DNA of 64,000 nt. It comes from Paracoccus haematequi (GTDB lineage Bacteria; Pseudomonadota; Alphaproteobacteria; Rhodobacterales; Rhodobacteraceae). Below are positions 1 to 8,160 of the stretch, one piece after another. The notes under the pieces are model-generated. The model did no database searches. It saw nothing but the letters and a program-made list of their open reading frames with translations, and was not told where the DNA came from. The number at the start of each line of letters is the position of its first letter. The first letter of the stretch is position 1. The stretch spans positions 37,113 to 101,112 of the forward strand of contig NZ_UZWE01000014.1 of assembly GCF_900631945.1 (NCBI RefSeq), read 5' to 3'. The translations under genes and the position numbers were made by a program.

Positions 1-1
1 C

Positions 2-226
2 GGCGGCGCGGTCTGGGAATGGACCTCGACCTGTTTGCGCCGGGTCGACCAGGACGCCTCGGGCGCGATCCTGCGCCAGGACGACATCTGCGGCATCTAC
101 ATCGTCGAGGGGCTGCACCGCGCCGCGGTCGCCGATTTCGTGCGCGATCCCAAATCCGGCGGCTGCTCGGTGGGGGTGCCCCCCGCCAACCTGGGTTTCC
201 GCCTGGTCCGAGAGGTCGCCGACTGA
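2..226 (+). CDS. nirV: NirV-like formylglycine-generating-enzyme family protein, C-terminal part
   Basis: Only the last 74 codons are present; the 5' end lies outside the window. The visible start reads GGAVWEWT, the GxVWEW signature near the C-terminus of FGE/SUMF1-type proteins, followed by a Cys-rich stretch and a typical GFRLVRE ending. In denitrifiers with a copper nitrite reductase a gene of this family, nirV, commonly follows nirK. The nnr-type regulator and pseudoazurin downstream fit that arrangement, so nirK is expected just upstream (inference). NirV's biochemical role is unclear. Another FGE-family protein cannot be excluded from this fragment. Confidence 0.7.
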   Translation, partial: GGAVWEWTSTCLRRVDQDASGAILRQDDICGIYIVEGLHRAAVADFVRDPKSGGCSVGVPPANLGFRLVREVAD

Positions 227-296
227 CCGAACGTCCCCGGCCCTCCGAAGGCTTTGCGTCCCCCTTCGTTTTGCGGCACTAACAAAGGAACCCAAG

Positions 297-1004
297 GTGA
301 AGGCGCAAGACGTGGCAATCGACGTATCCCAGGTGCGCAACCTGCCCCTGTTCCGGCAAATGGAACCGGCGGCCCTGGCGCGCCTGATGGCGCGCGCCAC
401 GCCGCGCCGGGTGGCGCAGGGGGGGCTGGTCTTCGAACAGGGGGCCGAGGCGGTCGCGTTCTATCTGCTGCTGCACGGGCGGCTGAAGGTGACGCAGGTG
501 ACGCCCGACGGCCAGCAGGTGATGGTCCGCGTGGTCCATCCGGGCGACCTGTTCGGCTTTGCGCGCGCCCTGGCCCGGCCCGACTATCCCGGCACCGCGC
601 GCGCCGCCGTCGAATCCATCGTGGTGGGCTGGCCGATGGCCGACTGGGACGCGGTGGTGGAAAACAACCCCCGTCTGGCGATCAACGCCATGCAGACCAT
701 CGGCCAGCGCCTGGACGAGGCCCATACCCGCCTGCGCGAGATGTCCACCCAAGAGGTCGAGCGCCGCGTGGCCCATGCCGTCCTGCGGCTGGCCGAAAAG
801 GCGGGCCGGATCGAAGCGGCGGGCACCCGCATCGACTTTCCCATCACCCGCCAGGACATCGCGGAAATGACCGGCACCACGCTGCATACCGTCTCGCGAC
901 TCTTGTCGTCGTGGGAAAGCCAGGGCCTGGTCGAGGGCGGGCGCCAGAAGCTGACCGTGGTGGATGCCGAGGGCCTGGCCCGCATCGCCGACCCCGAGGA
1001 TTAA
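297..1004 (+). CDS. nnrR: Crp/Fnr-family regulator, NnrR-like
   Basis: A 235-residue cyclic-nucleotide-binding-fold regulator. The N-terminal effector domain covers about residues 15-120, a dimerisation helix follows, and a winged helix-turn-helix lies at about 183-206 (ITRQDIAEMTG...HTVSRLL). It lacks the N-terminal cysteine cluster of oxygen-sensing FNR, as expected of nitric-oxide-responsive NNR/NnrR proteins. The start is a GTG preceded by AAAGGA. It sits between the nirV-like gene and pseudoazurin and close to nor, the usual place for this regulator. It probably activates nir and nor genes through TTG-N8-CAA boxes; two such boxes occur nearby. The NnrR assignment rests on family plus context. 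Confidence 0.8.
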   Translation: MKAQDVAIDVSQVRNLPLFRQMEPAALARLMARATPRRVAQGGLVFEQGAEAVAFYLLLHGRLKVTQVTPDGQQVMVRVVHPGDLFGFARALARPDYPGTARAAVESIVVGWPMADWDAVVENNPRLAINAMQTIGQRLDEAHTRLREMSTQEVERRVAHAVLRLAEKAGRIEAAGTRIDFPITRQDIAEMTGTTLHTVSRLLSSWESQGLVEGGRQKLTVVDAEGLARIADPED

Positions 1005-1016
1005 ACGGCCCCTTGT

Positions 1017-1030
1017 TTGCGTTTTCGCAA
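1017..1030 (+). promoter_or_regulatory. FNR/NNR-type box before pseudoazurin
   Basis: TTGCGTTTTCGCAA is a perfect inverted repeat of the form TTGnn-N4-nnCAA, centred about 83 bp before the pseudoazurin start. FNR, NNR and DNR proteins bind this architecture. The two Crp/Fnr genes on either side are the obvious candidate binders (inference). Confidence 0.75.
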
Positions 1031-1106
1031 AGTGCAGGGGGGTGCGGGGGCCTAGATCCCTGATCAACGGACCGTTTCCCGGTCCGCGACTTCAGGAGAA
1101 AGACCC

Positions 1107-1547
1107 ATGAAACGCGCCCTCTTCCTTGCCCCCGCCTTGGCCCTGACCTTCGCCCTGTCCGGCGCAGCCTTCGCCGCCGAGCACGAAGTCCACATGATGA
1201 ACAAGGGCGAGGCCGGGATGATGGTGTTCGAACCCGCCTTCGTGAAGGCCCAACCCGGCGACGTGATCCACTTCATCCCCACCGACAAGAGCCACAACGT
1301 CGAGGCGATCAAGGAGATCCTGCCCGCAGGGGTCGAGCCGTTCAAAAGCAAGATCAACGAGGAATATTCGCTGACCGTGACCGAACCCGGCCTTTACGGC
1401 GTGAAATGCACGCCGCATTTCGCGATGGGCATGGTGGGGCTGATCCAGGTGGGCGACGCACCCGCGAACCTGGATGCCGCCAAGACCGCGAAGATGTCGA
1501 AAAAGGCGCGCGAGCGCATGGACGCCGAGATCGCCCAGGTCCAGTAA
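1107..1547 (+). CDS. pazS: Pseudoazurin, periplasmic type 1 copper protein
   Basis: A 146-residue precursor with a signal peptide of about 23 residues ending AFA-A. The copper ligands are all visible: His63 in SHNVE, then Cys101, His104 and Met109 in the CTPHFAMGM loop, with the spacing of characterised pseudoazurins. Length is normal. Pseudoazurin carries electrons from the cytochrome bc1 complex to periplasmic reductases, notably copper nitrite reductase, which fits the nirV-like gene upstream. The RBS AGGAGA lies at a good distance. An FNR/NNR box precedes it and a hairpin terminator follows, so it is probably a single-gene transcript induced under denitrifying conditions. Confidence 0.95.
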   Translation: MKRALFLAPALALTFALSGAAFAAEHEVHMMNKGEAGMMVFEPAFVKAQPGDVIHFIPTDKSHNVEAIKEILPAGVEPFKSKINEEYSLTVTEPGLYGVKCTPHFAMGMVGLIQVGDAPANLDAAKTAKMSKKARERMDAEIAQVQ

Positions 1548-1559
1548 CCCCCACCACCC

Positions 1560-1597
1560 GGCGGGGCGGCCCAGGGCTGCCCCGCCTTGCTCTTTTT
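1560..1597 (+). terminator. Rho-independent terminator after pseudoazurin
   Basis: GGCGGGGC (1560-1567) pairs with GCCCCGCC (1579-1586) across an 11-base spacer that can pair further. It is followed by a T-rich tail, TTGCTCTTTTT, directly before the next gene. Confidence 0.75.
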
Positions 1598-1613
1598 CGG
1601 AAAAGGCCAGTCC

Positions 1614-2330
1614 ATGAGCATGAAACTGTCTGCCGCCCACCGCCAGATCGCCTGCCAGTCGCGGCTGTTCTCGACCCTGCCGGTCGAACTGCGCGAGGGG
1701 CTGCTGGATGCGGCCCATATCGTGCATCTGCGGCGTGGCCAGGTGCTGTTCCAGCATGGCGACAGCGCCGCCGCCATCCATATCGTCGCCGAAGGCTGGA
1801 TGAAGCTGTACCGGATCGCCCCCAACGGCGCCGAGGCGGTGGTGGGCGTGATGACCCGCGGCCAGAGCTTCGGAGAACCGATCGCGCTGCGCCAGGCGGC
1901 CTATCCCGTGTCGGCCGAGGCGGTGACGGCCTGCGACCTGATCGCGGTTCCCGCGCAGGTCTTCCTGACCCTGCTGAAGACCCATCCCGAGGCGGCGATT
2001 TCCATCCTGTCGGCGACCTTCATGCATCTGCAAGGTCTGGTCGAACAGATCGAGCAGTTGAAGGCCCGGTCCGGGGCGCAGCGGGTGGCGGAATTCCTGC
2101 TGGAACTGTGCCCCGAGGGCGCGGAAAGCGCGACCGTCGTGCTGCCCTATGACAAGGCGCTGATCGCCGGGCGGCTGGGCATGAAACCCGAAAGCCTGTC
2201 GCGCGCCTTCGCCCGGCTGCGCGAACTGGGCGTGCGCGTGAACCAGTCGAGCGCGGCGATCTCCTCGGTCTCGCGGTTGCAGGATCTGGCGCTTGCCGAT
2301 GCCTTTGGGGCGATCAGCCGGGTCATGTGA
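1614..2330 (+). CDS. Crp/Fnr-family regulator, DNR-like
   Basis: A 238-residue regulator. The sensor domain covers about residues 18-125, and the HTH at about 181-203 contains GMKPESLSRAF, whose E-x-x-S-R recognition pattern matches FNR/DNR proteins that read TTGAT-type half sites. It shares little with the NnrR-like protein 0.6 kb upstream, so this is not a recent duplication. The ATG at 1614 follows GGAAAAG; an upstream in-frame TTG at 1587 lies in the terminator tail and is unlikely. It converges on norF with an 8-bp overlap. Its position suggests a second NO or redox sensor controlling pseudoazurin or nor, which is inferred from context. Confidence 0.8.
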   Translation: MSMKLSAAHRQIACQSRLFSTLPVELREGLLDAAHIVHLRRGQVLFQHGDSAAAIHIVAEGWMKLYRIAPNGAEAVVGVMTRGQSFGEPIALRQAAYPVSAEAVTACDLIAVPAQVFLTLLKTHPEAAISILSATFMHLQGLVEQIEQLKARSGAQRVAEFLLELCPEGAESATVVLPYDKALIAGRLGMKPESLSRAFARLRELGVRVNQSSAAISSVSRLQDLALADAFGAISRVM

Positions 2331-2568
2331 AGGCCAGCGCGGCCAGTCCCCAGATCGCCGCCATCCACAGCGCCAGCGGCACCGTCAGCGCCGGCAGCCA
2401 GCCGGGCGCGGCGCGCAGGTGCAGGAATCCGCCCAGGATGGCGCGGGCCTTGAACCAGGCGACCGCCAGCAGCCCGGCCATCGCCGCCAGTCCCGGCAGC
2501 GGCGCCAGGGCGACGGTCGCCGCCGTCAGCGCGATCAGGATCAGCCAGGTGCGGGTCGGCGCGCTCAT
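2323..2568 (-). CDS. norF: NorF, small membrane protein of the nitric oxide reductase operon
   Basis: An 81-residue, very hydrophobic protein with about three predicted membrane spans and a conserved WFKARAILGGFLHLR segment between the second and third. It resembles the cytochrome-oxidase subunit IV-like NorF family. It is the last gene of norCBQDEF, and its ATG overlaps the norE stop by 4 bp. NorF is not part of the purified NorCB enzyme but is needed with NorE for full activity in Paracoccus. Its 3' end overlaps the convergent Crp/Fnr gene by 8 bp. Confidence 0.85.
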   Translation of the reverse strand: MSAPTRTWLILIALTAATVALAPLPGLAAMAGLLAVAWFKARAILGGFLHLRAAPGWLPALTVPLALWMAAIWGLAALAFT

Positions 2569-3110
2569 GATGCGGGGCCGATCAGATAGATCGGCGGCAG
2601 GATCATCACCCAGACCAGATCGACCATGTGCCAGAACATCGCGCCCGCCTGCACGCCGTCCGGCCGGGCGCGGATCGCGACCAGCCCCAGCACGGCGACG
2701 CCCGCGATCACATGGGCGGCGTGAAAGCCGGTCAGAAGGAAATAGAAGGTGAAGAAGGGATGGCTGTCCATCCCGGCACCAGCAGCCAGGTCGCGCGAAT
2801 ATTCCAGCGCCTTGATCGCCAGGAACACCACCCCGCCCAGGGCGGCGGGCAGCAGCGCCAGCCGCGCCGCCTGCCTGTTGCCCCTGGCGGCCGCCCGTTC
2901 GGCGCGGGCCGCGAACAGGCCCGAGGTGACCAGCACCACCGTGTTCAGGGCCGCCATCCGCCCGTCCAGCATCCCGCGCGCGGCGGCGAAGCCGGACGGA
3001 TCGGTCAGTTGCATCGCCATCATCGCCGTGATTCCCGCCGCGAAGACCAGCAGTTCCGACGCGATCAGGATCCACATGATCAGCTCGCCGGGAAGGTCGT
3101 CGATGTCCAT
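2565..3110 (-). CDS. norE: NorE, heme-copper oxidase subunit III-like protein
   Basis: A 181-residue membrane protein with five predicted spans. It carries the subunit III-like patterns PGELIMWILIASELLVF, KALEYS and HAAHVIAGV...WHMVDLVW. Its start codon overlaps the norD stop by one base (TGATG) and its stop overlaps norF by 4 bp, so the three genes are translationally coupled. NorE and NorF are accessory membrane proteins that improve nitric oxide reductase maturation or activity in Paracoccus. Confidence 0.9.
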   Translation of the reverse strand: MDIDDLPGELIMWILIASELLVFAAGITAMMAMQLTDPSGFAAARGMLDGRMAALNTVVLVTSGLFAARAERAAARGNRQAARLALLPAALGGVVFLAIKALEYSRDLAAGAGMDSHPFFTFYFLLTGFHAAHVIAGVAVLGLVAIRARPDGVQAGAMFWHMVDLVWVMILPPIYLIGPAS

Positions 3111-5032
3111 CACATCACCAGTTGGCGATAGATGTCCGGCAGCGCGGTCGTCAGCCGGTCGGGATCGCGGATGACCGAGAACCCGCCCTGTCCGAAGATG
3201 CGCGGGAACCAGCTTTGCGCGTCGCGGTCGATGGTGATGCCGAAGACCGCGTGCCCGGCCCGGCGCGCCTCTCGCACGGCCATGGCGCTGTCCTCGATGC
3301 CGTGGCGGCCCTCGTAATGGTCCAGGTCGTTGGGCTTGCCGTCGGTGATGACGATCATCAGCCGCCGCGACCGGCCTTCGGCGGCCAGCCCCGCCGAGGC
3401 GTGGCGGATTGCCGTGCCCAGCCGGGTATAGAAGCCGGGGCGCAGGGCGTGGATGCGCGCCTCGACGGTCCGGCCCATCGGTTCGGCGAAGGCCTTGCAA
3501 TCGTGGATCCAGACCCGGTCGCGCTTCAACGAGGAAAAGCCCTGGATCGCGAATCGGTCGCCGCAGGCGTCCAGCCCCCAGGCCAGCGCGGTCAGGGCCT
3601 CGCGCGCGATGTCGATGACCGGGCGGCCGGTGACGGCGCTTTCCGTCGACCGCGATACGTCCAGCAGGATCGACACCGCCAGATCGCGGTTTTCGGGGCG
3701 GGACTGCTGCCAGATCCGGTCGCTGCCGCGGCCCGTGGCGCGCAGGTCGGTGACCGACCGCAGCGCGGCGTCCAGATCCAGGTCATCGCCGTCGGGCTGG
3801 GCGTGGCGGATCAGCCTGGCCGGGCGCAGGGCCTGGAACTGGCGCTTGACGGCCTCGATCCGGCGGCGGGCGGCGGGGTCGGTCACGCCCGCCCAATCGG
3901 GCGCGGGTTCGACCGGCGCGGCCAGCACGCGGCAATGATCGGGCATCCAGACGCCGCCGCGCGCGTCCCATTCGGGATAGGTGAAGCGGCCGGCGACGCG
4001 TTCGCGGTCCACATCCTCGGGCGCCAGATCCAGATGCAGCTTCAGCTTGGTCGCCGGGGCCTTGCTGATCTGGCCCAGCACGATTTCCTCGTGATCGTTC
4101 GCGGCCTTTTTCGCGTTGTCCAGATCGTCGTCCTCGACCCGGCGGTTGATGTTCAGCATCTCGGCCCAGGTCAGCATCGCCTCGAATTTATACAGGATGA
4201 TGCTGTCCTTGCGCTCGGCCTGGTCGGCCTTGAGCCGTCGGGTCTTGCGGGCGGTGCCGTCGCCCGATTCCTCGGGGGTGCCGTCGGTGGGCGCGGTCGC
4301 GACCTCGTCGGCGACGCCTCGGCCCAACCCGCGCAGGTCGGGCCACATCGGCACCGGCAGGACGGGGCGATAGCCGCGCGGCGCGGCCCAAGGGGCGGGC
4401 GGCCGGGCGTAGTCCCGCAGCAGCGCGGGCTGGGGCGGTGTCGGATCGCCCAGCAGGTGACGCACCAGCCCCTCGACGGCGGCCTCGGTCCCGCGCAGGG
4501 CGGGACGCTGGCGCAGCGCCAGATGGGCGGCGCACAGCCGCTGCCACGTCCTGCGCAGGCCGGGCGCGGCCTCCAGCGTGGCGCGGGTCATCGCGACCCC
4601 CGCCGCCATCGCGGCCAGATCGGCCCGCAGCGGGTCGGGTTCGGCGGCAAAGGCGAGCGCATGGGCAGAGGCGGCGGCCAGCCACAGATAAAGCGCTTCG
4701 TTGTCGGCCCGGTCGGGAAAGACGCCCAGTTCGACGGGCAGGCGCAGCGCCTCTCCGTCGAAGCTGGCGCGGGCGACATGTTCGGCGTCGAAGGCCAGCT
4801 TGCGGCGCCAGGAAATGCGGTGACGGCTGGATTGCAGCGCCACCGGCTTCAATTCGACATCGGCATCGCCCCCCAGGCCGCGGAACAGCACGGCGATCCG
4901 GCCGCGCATCTCGTCGAAGCGCACGGCGGCGTCGGGGAAATACTGCGGCGGATCCATGCGCGAGGCCAGCAGGTGCCACAGCTTGCCGACCGTTTCCTCG
5001 GGTTCCCAGGGGGCAATTTCCAGATGGGCCAT
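3110..5032 (-). CDS. norD: NorD, VWA-domain activation protein for nitric oxide reductase
   Basis: A 640-residue cytoplasmic protein. The C-terminal third is a von Willebrand A domain with a metal-ion-dependent adhesion motif, DVSRSTES, near residue 456 and a downstream ITDGKPND. The middle contains a charged linker. NorD works with the AAA+ ATPase NorQ, probably inserting or assembling the non-heme iron FeB of NorB; the pair resembles CbbQ/CbbO and MoxR/VWA systems. The ATG at 5032 (MAHLEIAP) begins 4 nt after the norQ stop. An in-frame start 19 codons earlier would lie inside norQ and was rejected. Confidence 0.93.
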   Translation of the reverse strand: MAHLEIAPWEPEETVGKLWHLLASRMDPPQYFPDAAVRFDEMRGRIAVLFRGLGGDADVELKPVALQSSRHRISWRRKLAFDAEHVARASFDGEALRLPVELGVFPDRADNEALYLWLAAASAHALAFAAEPDPLRADLAAMAAGVAMTRATLEAAPGLRRTWQRLCAAHLALRQRPALRGTEAAVEGLVRHLLGDPTPPQPALLRDYARPPAPWAAPRGYRPVLPVPMWPDLRGLGRGVADEVATAPTDGTPEESGDGTARKTRRLKADQAERKDSIILYKFEAMLTWAEMLNINRRVEDDDLDNAKKAANDHEEIVLGQISKAPATKLKLHLDLAPEDVDRERVAGRFTYPEWDARGGVWMPDHCRVLAAPVEPAPDWAGVTDPAARRRIEAVKRQFQALRPARLIRHAQPDGDDLDLDAALRSVTDLRATGRGSDRIWQQSRPENRDLAVSILLDVSRSTESAVTGRPVIDIAREALTALAWGLDACGDRFAIQGFSSLKRDRVWIHDCKAFAEPMGRTVEARIHALRPGFYTRLGTAIRHASAGLAAEGRSRRLMIVITDGKPNDLDHYEGRHGIEDSAMAVREARRAGHAVFGITIDRDAQSWFPRIFGQGGFSVIRDPDRLTTALPDIYRQLVM

Positions 5033-5036
5033 CGTC

Positions 5037-5840
5037 TTATCCCAGCACCGCGACGACCAGATCCTGCAAGCCCTTGCGGATGTCGGCATCGTCGGTCAGC
5101 GGCTCGATCATGGCGGCGCGGATGGCGCGGTCCATGTCCATGCCGCCCGCGATCAGCGTCGCCGCATAGACGACCAGTCGCGTGGACACGCCCTCCTCCA
5201 GATCCTGGCCCTTCAGCCCGCGCAGCTTGTTCGCCAGCCGCACCAGCAGCGACACGCGATCCCGGTCCAGGCCGCTTTCGCGCGCCACCACGGGGATTTC
5301 GTGTTCGGGCCGGGGGAAGGTGAATTCCAGCGACAGGAAGCGCTGCCGGGTGGAGGGCTTCAGCGTCTTCATGATGTTCTGGTAGCCGGGGTTGTAGCTG
5401 GCGACCAGCATGAAGCCCGGCGCGGCGTGCAGTTCCTCGCCCGTGCGGTCGATAGGCAGGATGCGGCGGTCGTCGGTCAGCGGGTGCAGGACCACGGCCA
5501 CGTCCTTGCGGGCCTCGACCACCTCGTCCAGATAGCAGATCGCGCCTTCGCGCACGGCGCGGGTCAGGGGGCCGTCCACCCAGACGGTCTCGCCCCCCTT
5601 CAGCAGATAGCGCCCGATCAGGTCGGCGGCCGACAGGTCGTCGTGGCAGGCGACCGTATAAAGCGGCCGCCCCAGCCGCGCCGCCATATGCGCGACGAAG
5701 CGGGTCTTGCCGCAGCCTGTGGGGCCCTTCAGCAGCAGGGGCAGGTCTTTGGCATGGGCGGCGGCAAAGATGTCGCATTCGTCGCCCTGGGGCAGGTAGA
5801 AGGGGGCGTCGGCCCCCTTCAGATCGAAAGTTCCGTCCAT
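5037..5840 (-). CDS. norQ: NorQ, MoxR-type AAA+ ATPase
   Basis: A 267-residue AAA+ protein of the NorQ/CbbQ group. Walker A is GPTGCGKT at residues 39-46, and Walker B is ICYLDE at about 101-106. The sensor region SYNPGYQNIMKTLKPSTRQRF is typical of the family. It acts with NorD in post-translational activation of NorCB. It lies 4 nt after norB and 4 nt before norD in the operon. Confidence 0.95.
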   Translation of the reverse strand: MDGTFDLKGADAPFYLPQGDECDIFAAAHAKDLPLLLKGPTGCGKTRFVAHMAARLGRPLYTVACHDDLSAADLIGRYLLKGGETVWVDGPLTRAVREGAICYLDEVVEARKDVAVVLHPLTDDRRILPIDRTGEELHAAPGFMLVASYNPGYQNIMKTLKPSTRQRFLSLEFTFPRPEHEIPVVARESGLDRDRVSLLVRLANKLRGLKGQDLEEGVSTRLVVYAATLIAGGMDMDRAIRAAMIEPLTDDADIRKGLQDLVVAVLG

Positions 5841-5844
5841 GGTT

Positions 5845-7242
5845 TCACTCCGCAGCGATGTGGTCGGGGTTGTGGGCCAGGCGGTCGCGCTCCACCGGGC
5901 CGGGGCGCACCACCTCGCGGCGCGGCATCAGCAGCGAATAGATCAGCAGATAGGAACCGATGACCACAGCCGCCCCGGCGCCCAGGCGCATCCAGTAGAA
6001 CAGGACGATCTGGTCCTGAACCTCCATGTAGTACTGGCCCAGGACGCGTTGCAGATGGGTTTGCAGCGTGCCCGCGAAGGTCAGCACGAAGGTCATGAAC
6101 AGCATCCCGCCCGACATCAGCCAGAAGGCCGCCATGTTCAGCACCTGGTTATAGGGATCGCGCCGTTTCAGGATCGGCAGCGCATAGGTGAACAGCGCGA
6201 GGTTCAGGCAGACATAGGCGCCATAGAAGGCCAGGTGCCCGTGCGCCGCCGTGACCTGCGTGCCGTGGGTGTAATAGTTCACCCCGTGCAGCGTGTGCAG
6301 GAAGCCCCAGACGCCCGCCCCGAAGAAGGCCAGCACTGAACAGCCCAAGCTCCACAGCAGCGCGGCCTTGTTGGGGTGGTCGCGCCGGCCCTTCCAGACC
6401 ATGACGAAGGCGAATGCCATCATCGCGAAGAACGGCACCACCTCGAAGCTGGAGAAGATCGAGCCGATCCACTGCCAATAGGAGGGCAGGCCGATCCAGT
6501 AATAATGGTGCCCGGTCCCCAGGATGCCGGAAAACAGCGCGGTGGCGACGATGACATACAGCCATTTTTCCACCACCTCGCGGTCCACGCCGGTCAGCTT
6601 CAGCATCAGGAAGCCCAGGATCGACGCCATGATCAGTTCCCACACGCCCTCGACCCACAGGTGGACGACGTTCCACCAGTATTGCTTGTCAAGCGCCAGG
6701 TTCGACGGGTTGTAGAACGAGAACAGGAACAGCAGCGCCAGCCCCCACAGGCCGATCAGCAGGATCGAGCTGATGACCGTCTTGCGCCCCTTCAGGACCG
6801 TCATGGTGACGTTCCACAGGAAGATCAGCGCGGCGACGACGATGCCGACCTTGACCCAGATCGGCTGTTCCAGGAACTCGCGCCCCTGTCGGCCCAGCAG
6901 GAAGTTGCCCTCGAACAGGTTGAAGAAATAGGTGACGACCACGCCCGCCGTGCCCAGCACCAGGATGGCCAGCTGAAGATAGGCGGCCTTCACCGAATGG
7001 ATTTCCCGCTCGGCCTCCTCGGGGATCAGGAAATAGGCGGCGCCGAAGAACCCGGTCAGCAGCCACACGATCAGCGAGTTGGTGTGCAGCATCCGGCCGA
7101 TGCTGAAGGGCAGGGTTTCCGACAGGAAGTTCGGGTTGACGTAGATATAGCCGATCACCAGGCCCATCGTCACCTGGACGGCGAACAGGATCAGGGCGAC
7201 GTAGATATACGCCAGGGCGACTCTTTGCGATTGATATTTCAT
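5845..7242 (-). CDS. norB: Nitric oxide reductase catalytic subunit NorB
   Basis: A 465-residue polytopic membrane protein with about 12 helices that reduces 2 NO to N2O at a heme b3-FeB centre. With the ATG at 7242, the residues studied in P. denitrificans NorB fall at identical numbers: His194, His245 and His246 (FeB ligands), Glu198 and Glu202 near the site, and Glu122/Glu125 at the channel mouth. His53 matches a heme b ligand. A GTG three codons upstream (7251) overlaps the AGCAGGAG ribosome site, so ATG was chosen. It lies 15 nt after norC. Confidence 0.97.
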   Translation of the reverse strand: MKYQSQRVALAYIYVALILFAVQVTMGLVIGYIYVNPNFLSETLPFSIGRMLHTNSLIVWLLTGFFGAAYFLIPEEAEREIHSVKAAYLQLAILVLGTAGVVVTYFFNLFEGNFLLGRQGREFLEQPIWVKVGIVVAALIFLWNVTMTVLKGRKTVISSILLIGLWGLALLFLFSFYNPSNLALDKQYWWNVVHLWVEGVWELIMASILGFLMLKLTGVDREVVEKWLYVIVATALFSGILGTGHHYYWIGLPSYWQWIGSIFSSFEVVPFFAMMAFAFVMVWKGRRDHPNKAALLWSLGCSVLAFFGAGVWGFLHTLHGVNYYTHGTQVTAAHGHLAFYGAYVCLNLALFTYALPILKRRDPYNQVLNMAAFWLMSGGMLFMTFVLTFAGTLQTHLQRVLGQYYMEVQDQIVLFYWMRLGAGAAVVIGSYLLIYSLLMPRREVVRPGPVERDRLAHNPDHIAAE

Positions 7243-7257
7243 GATGTTCACTCCTGC

Positions 7258-7710
7258 TCAACCGGCGTCGTTGGGCGGCCAGTTCTGGGTGTTGATCTTG
7301 CTGGTCCACAGCAGGAAATCGGACAGGCCGCGAATATCCTCGTCCGAGAGGTTGAACTGCGGCATCTGGCGGCGCCCCTCGACGCCCGAGGGCTGGGCTT
7401 CCATCCAGCCTTTCAGCGTTTCGAAGGCGGCCTCGGGATCGTCCTGGACGCCCCAGCGGGCCATGACATTGCCGACCTCGGGCGCGAAATAGGCGCCCTC
7501 GCCCAGGATCGAATGGCAGTTCACGCAGGCCTTGGCTTCCCAGACATGCTTGCCGTGGGCGACGCTCTCGGTCAGCGTTTCCTTGTCGGTCGAGACGTTG
7601 ACGATGTACCAGTGGCCATGGACGAACAGGCCGATGAAGATAAGGATAAAGAACAGCGACCCGCCGTAAAAGATATTCCGGGCCATGCTCTTTGTCAGGA
7701 CTTCGCGCAT
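7258..7710 (-). CDS. norC: Nitric oxide reductase cytochrome c subunit NorC
   Basis: A 150-residue membrane-anchored monoheme cytochrome c. A single N-terminal span (about residues 12-32) is followed by a periplasmic domain with the heme site CVNCH (62-66) and the likely axial Met116 in GRRQMPQF. The ending INTQNWPPNDAG is the family hallmark. The chosen start MREVLTKSMARN gives the usual NorC length and follows CGGGAG; an upstream in-frame ATG would add 13 residues that match no known N-terminus. It is the first gene of norCBQDEF and feeds electrons from pseudoazurin or cytochrome c to NorB. Confidence 0.96.
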   Translation of the reverse strand: MREVLTKSMARNIFYGGSLFFILIFIGLFVHGHWYIVNVSTDKETLTESVAHGKHVWEAKACVNCHSILGEGAYFAPEVGNVMARWGVQDDPEAAFETLKGWMEAQPSGVEGRRQMPQFNLSDEDIRGLSDFLLWTSKINTQNWPPNDAG

Positions 7711-7734
7711 GGCGAGGATCTCCCGATAGTGTTG

Positions 7735-7751
7735 CGATGGGTGCACCATCG
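7735..7751 (-). promoter_or_regulatory. Hairpin in the norC leader
   Basis: CGATGG and CCATCG form a 6-bp perfect stem around a 5-base loop, between the putative NNR box and the norC start. It may fold in the norC leader RNA or be a second protein site. There is no poly-T tract. Confidence 0.35.
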
Positions 7752-7772
7752 TCGCTCGGGGCGGGGCGATCC

Positions 7773-7786
7773 TTGTCCAAAGTCAA
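7773..7786. promoter_or_regulatory. FNR/NNR-type box between norC and the divergent small gene
   Basis: TTGTCCAAAGTCAA fits TTG-N8-CAA and is centred about 70 bp before norC and about 63 bp before the divergent small gene. NNR-dependent nor promoters in Paracoccus carry boxes of this form. One site could serve both directions. Confidence 0.65.
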
Positions 7787-7842
7787 AGAAGCCGCATTAA
7801 ATTCGTGCAGGATGAAGACAGGGTGTCGAAAGGGAAACGACC

Positions 7843-8067
7843 ATGGACGATCGCTGGCCGGTCTGGAAACTCGCGCTGTTGCTCTATGTCTTCGCGGCGG
7901 GGGCGGTGGCGATCAACCTGTTCATGCTGGGGCTGCTGGGCCAGGCCGTGGGCCTGCCCGCGCTGTCGCCCGAGACGTCGGTTCTGGCCGCGATCCCGCT
8001 GGGGATCCCTGCCGCCTGGGCTTCGGGGATGTGGGCGCGCCGCCTGATGGACCAGGCGACGTCCTGA
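7843..8067 (+). CDS. Small two-span membrane protein divergent from nor
   Basis: A 74-residue protein I do not recognise. It has two hydrophobic segments (about residues 9-31 and 42-62) separated by a short polar turn, and a basic C-terminus WARRLMDQATS. The ATG follows GGGAAACGACC, an acceptable ribosome site. It diverges from norC across a region holding an FNR/NNR-type box, so co-regulation with nitric oxide reduction is plausible. Function is unknown. Confidence 0.65.
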   Translation: MDDRWPVWKLALLLYVFAAGAVAINLFMLGLLGQAVGLPALSPETSVLAAIPLGIPAAWASGMWARRLMDQATS

Positions 8068-8160
8068 GGCGCCGGGCTGGTCACTCGGCACCTGCGGCTT
8101 TCGCGGCATCCCCTCCGATGACGCCTTCGACCTTTGGTGCGCGCGCCCGGCGGGGCGGCA

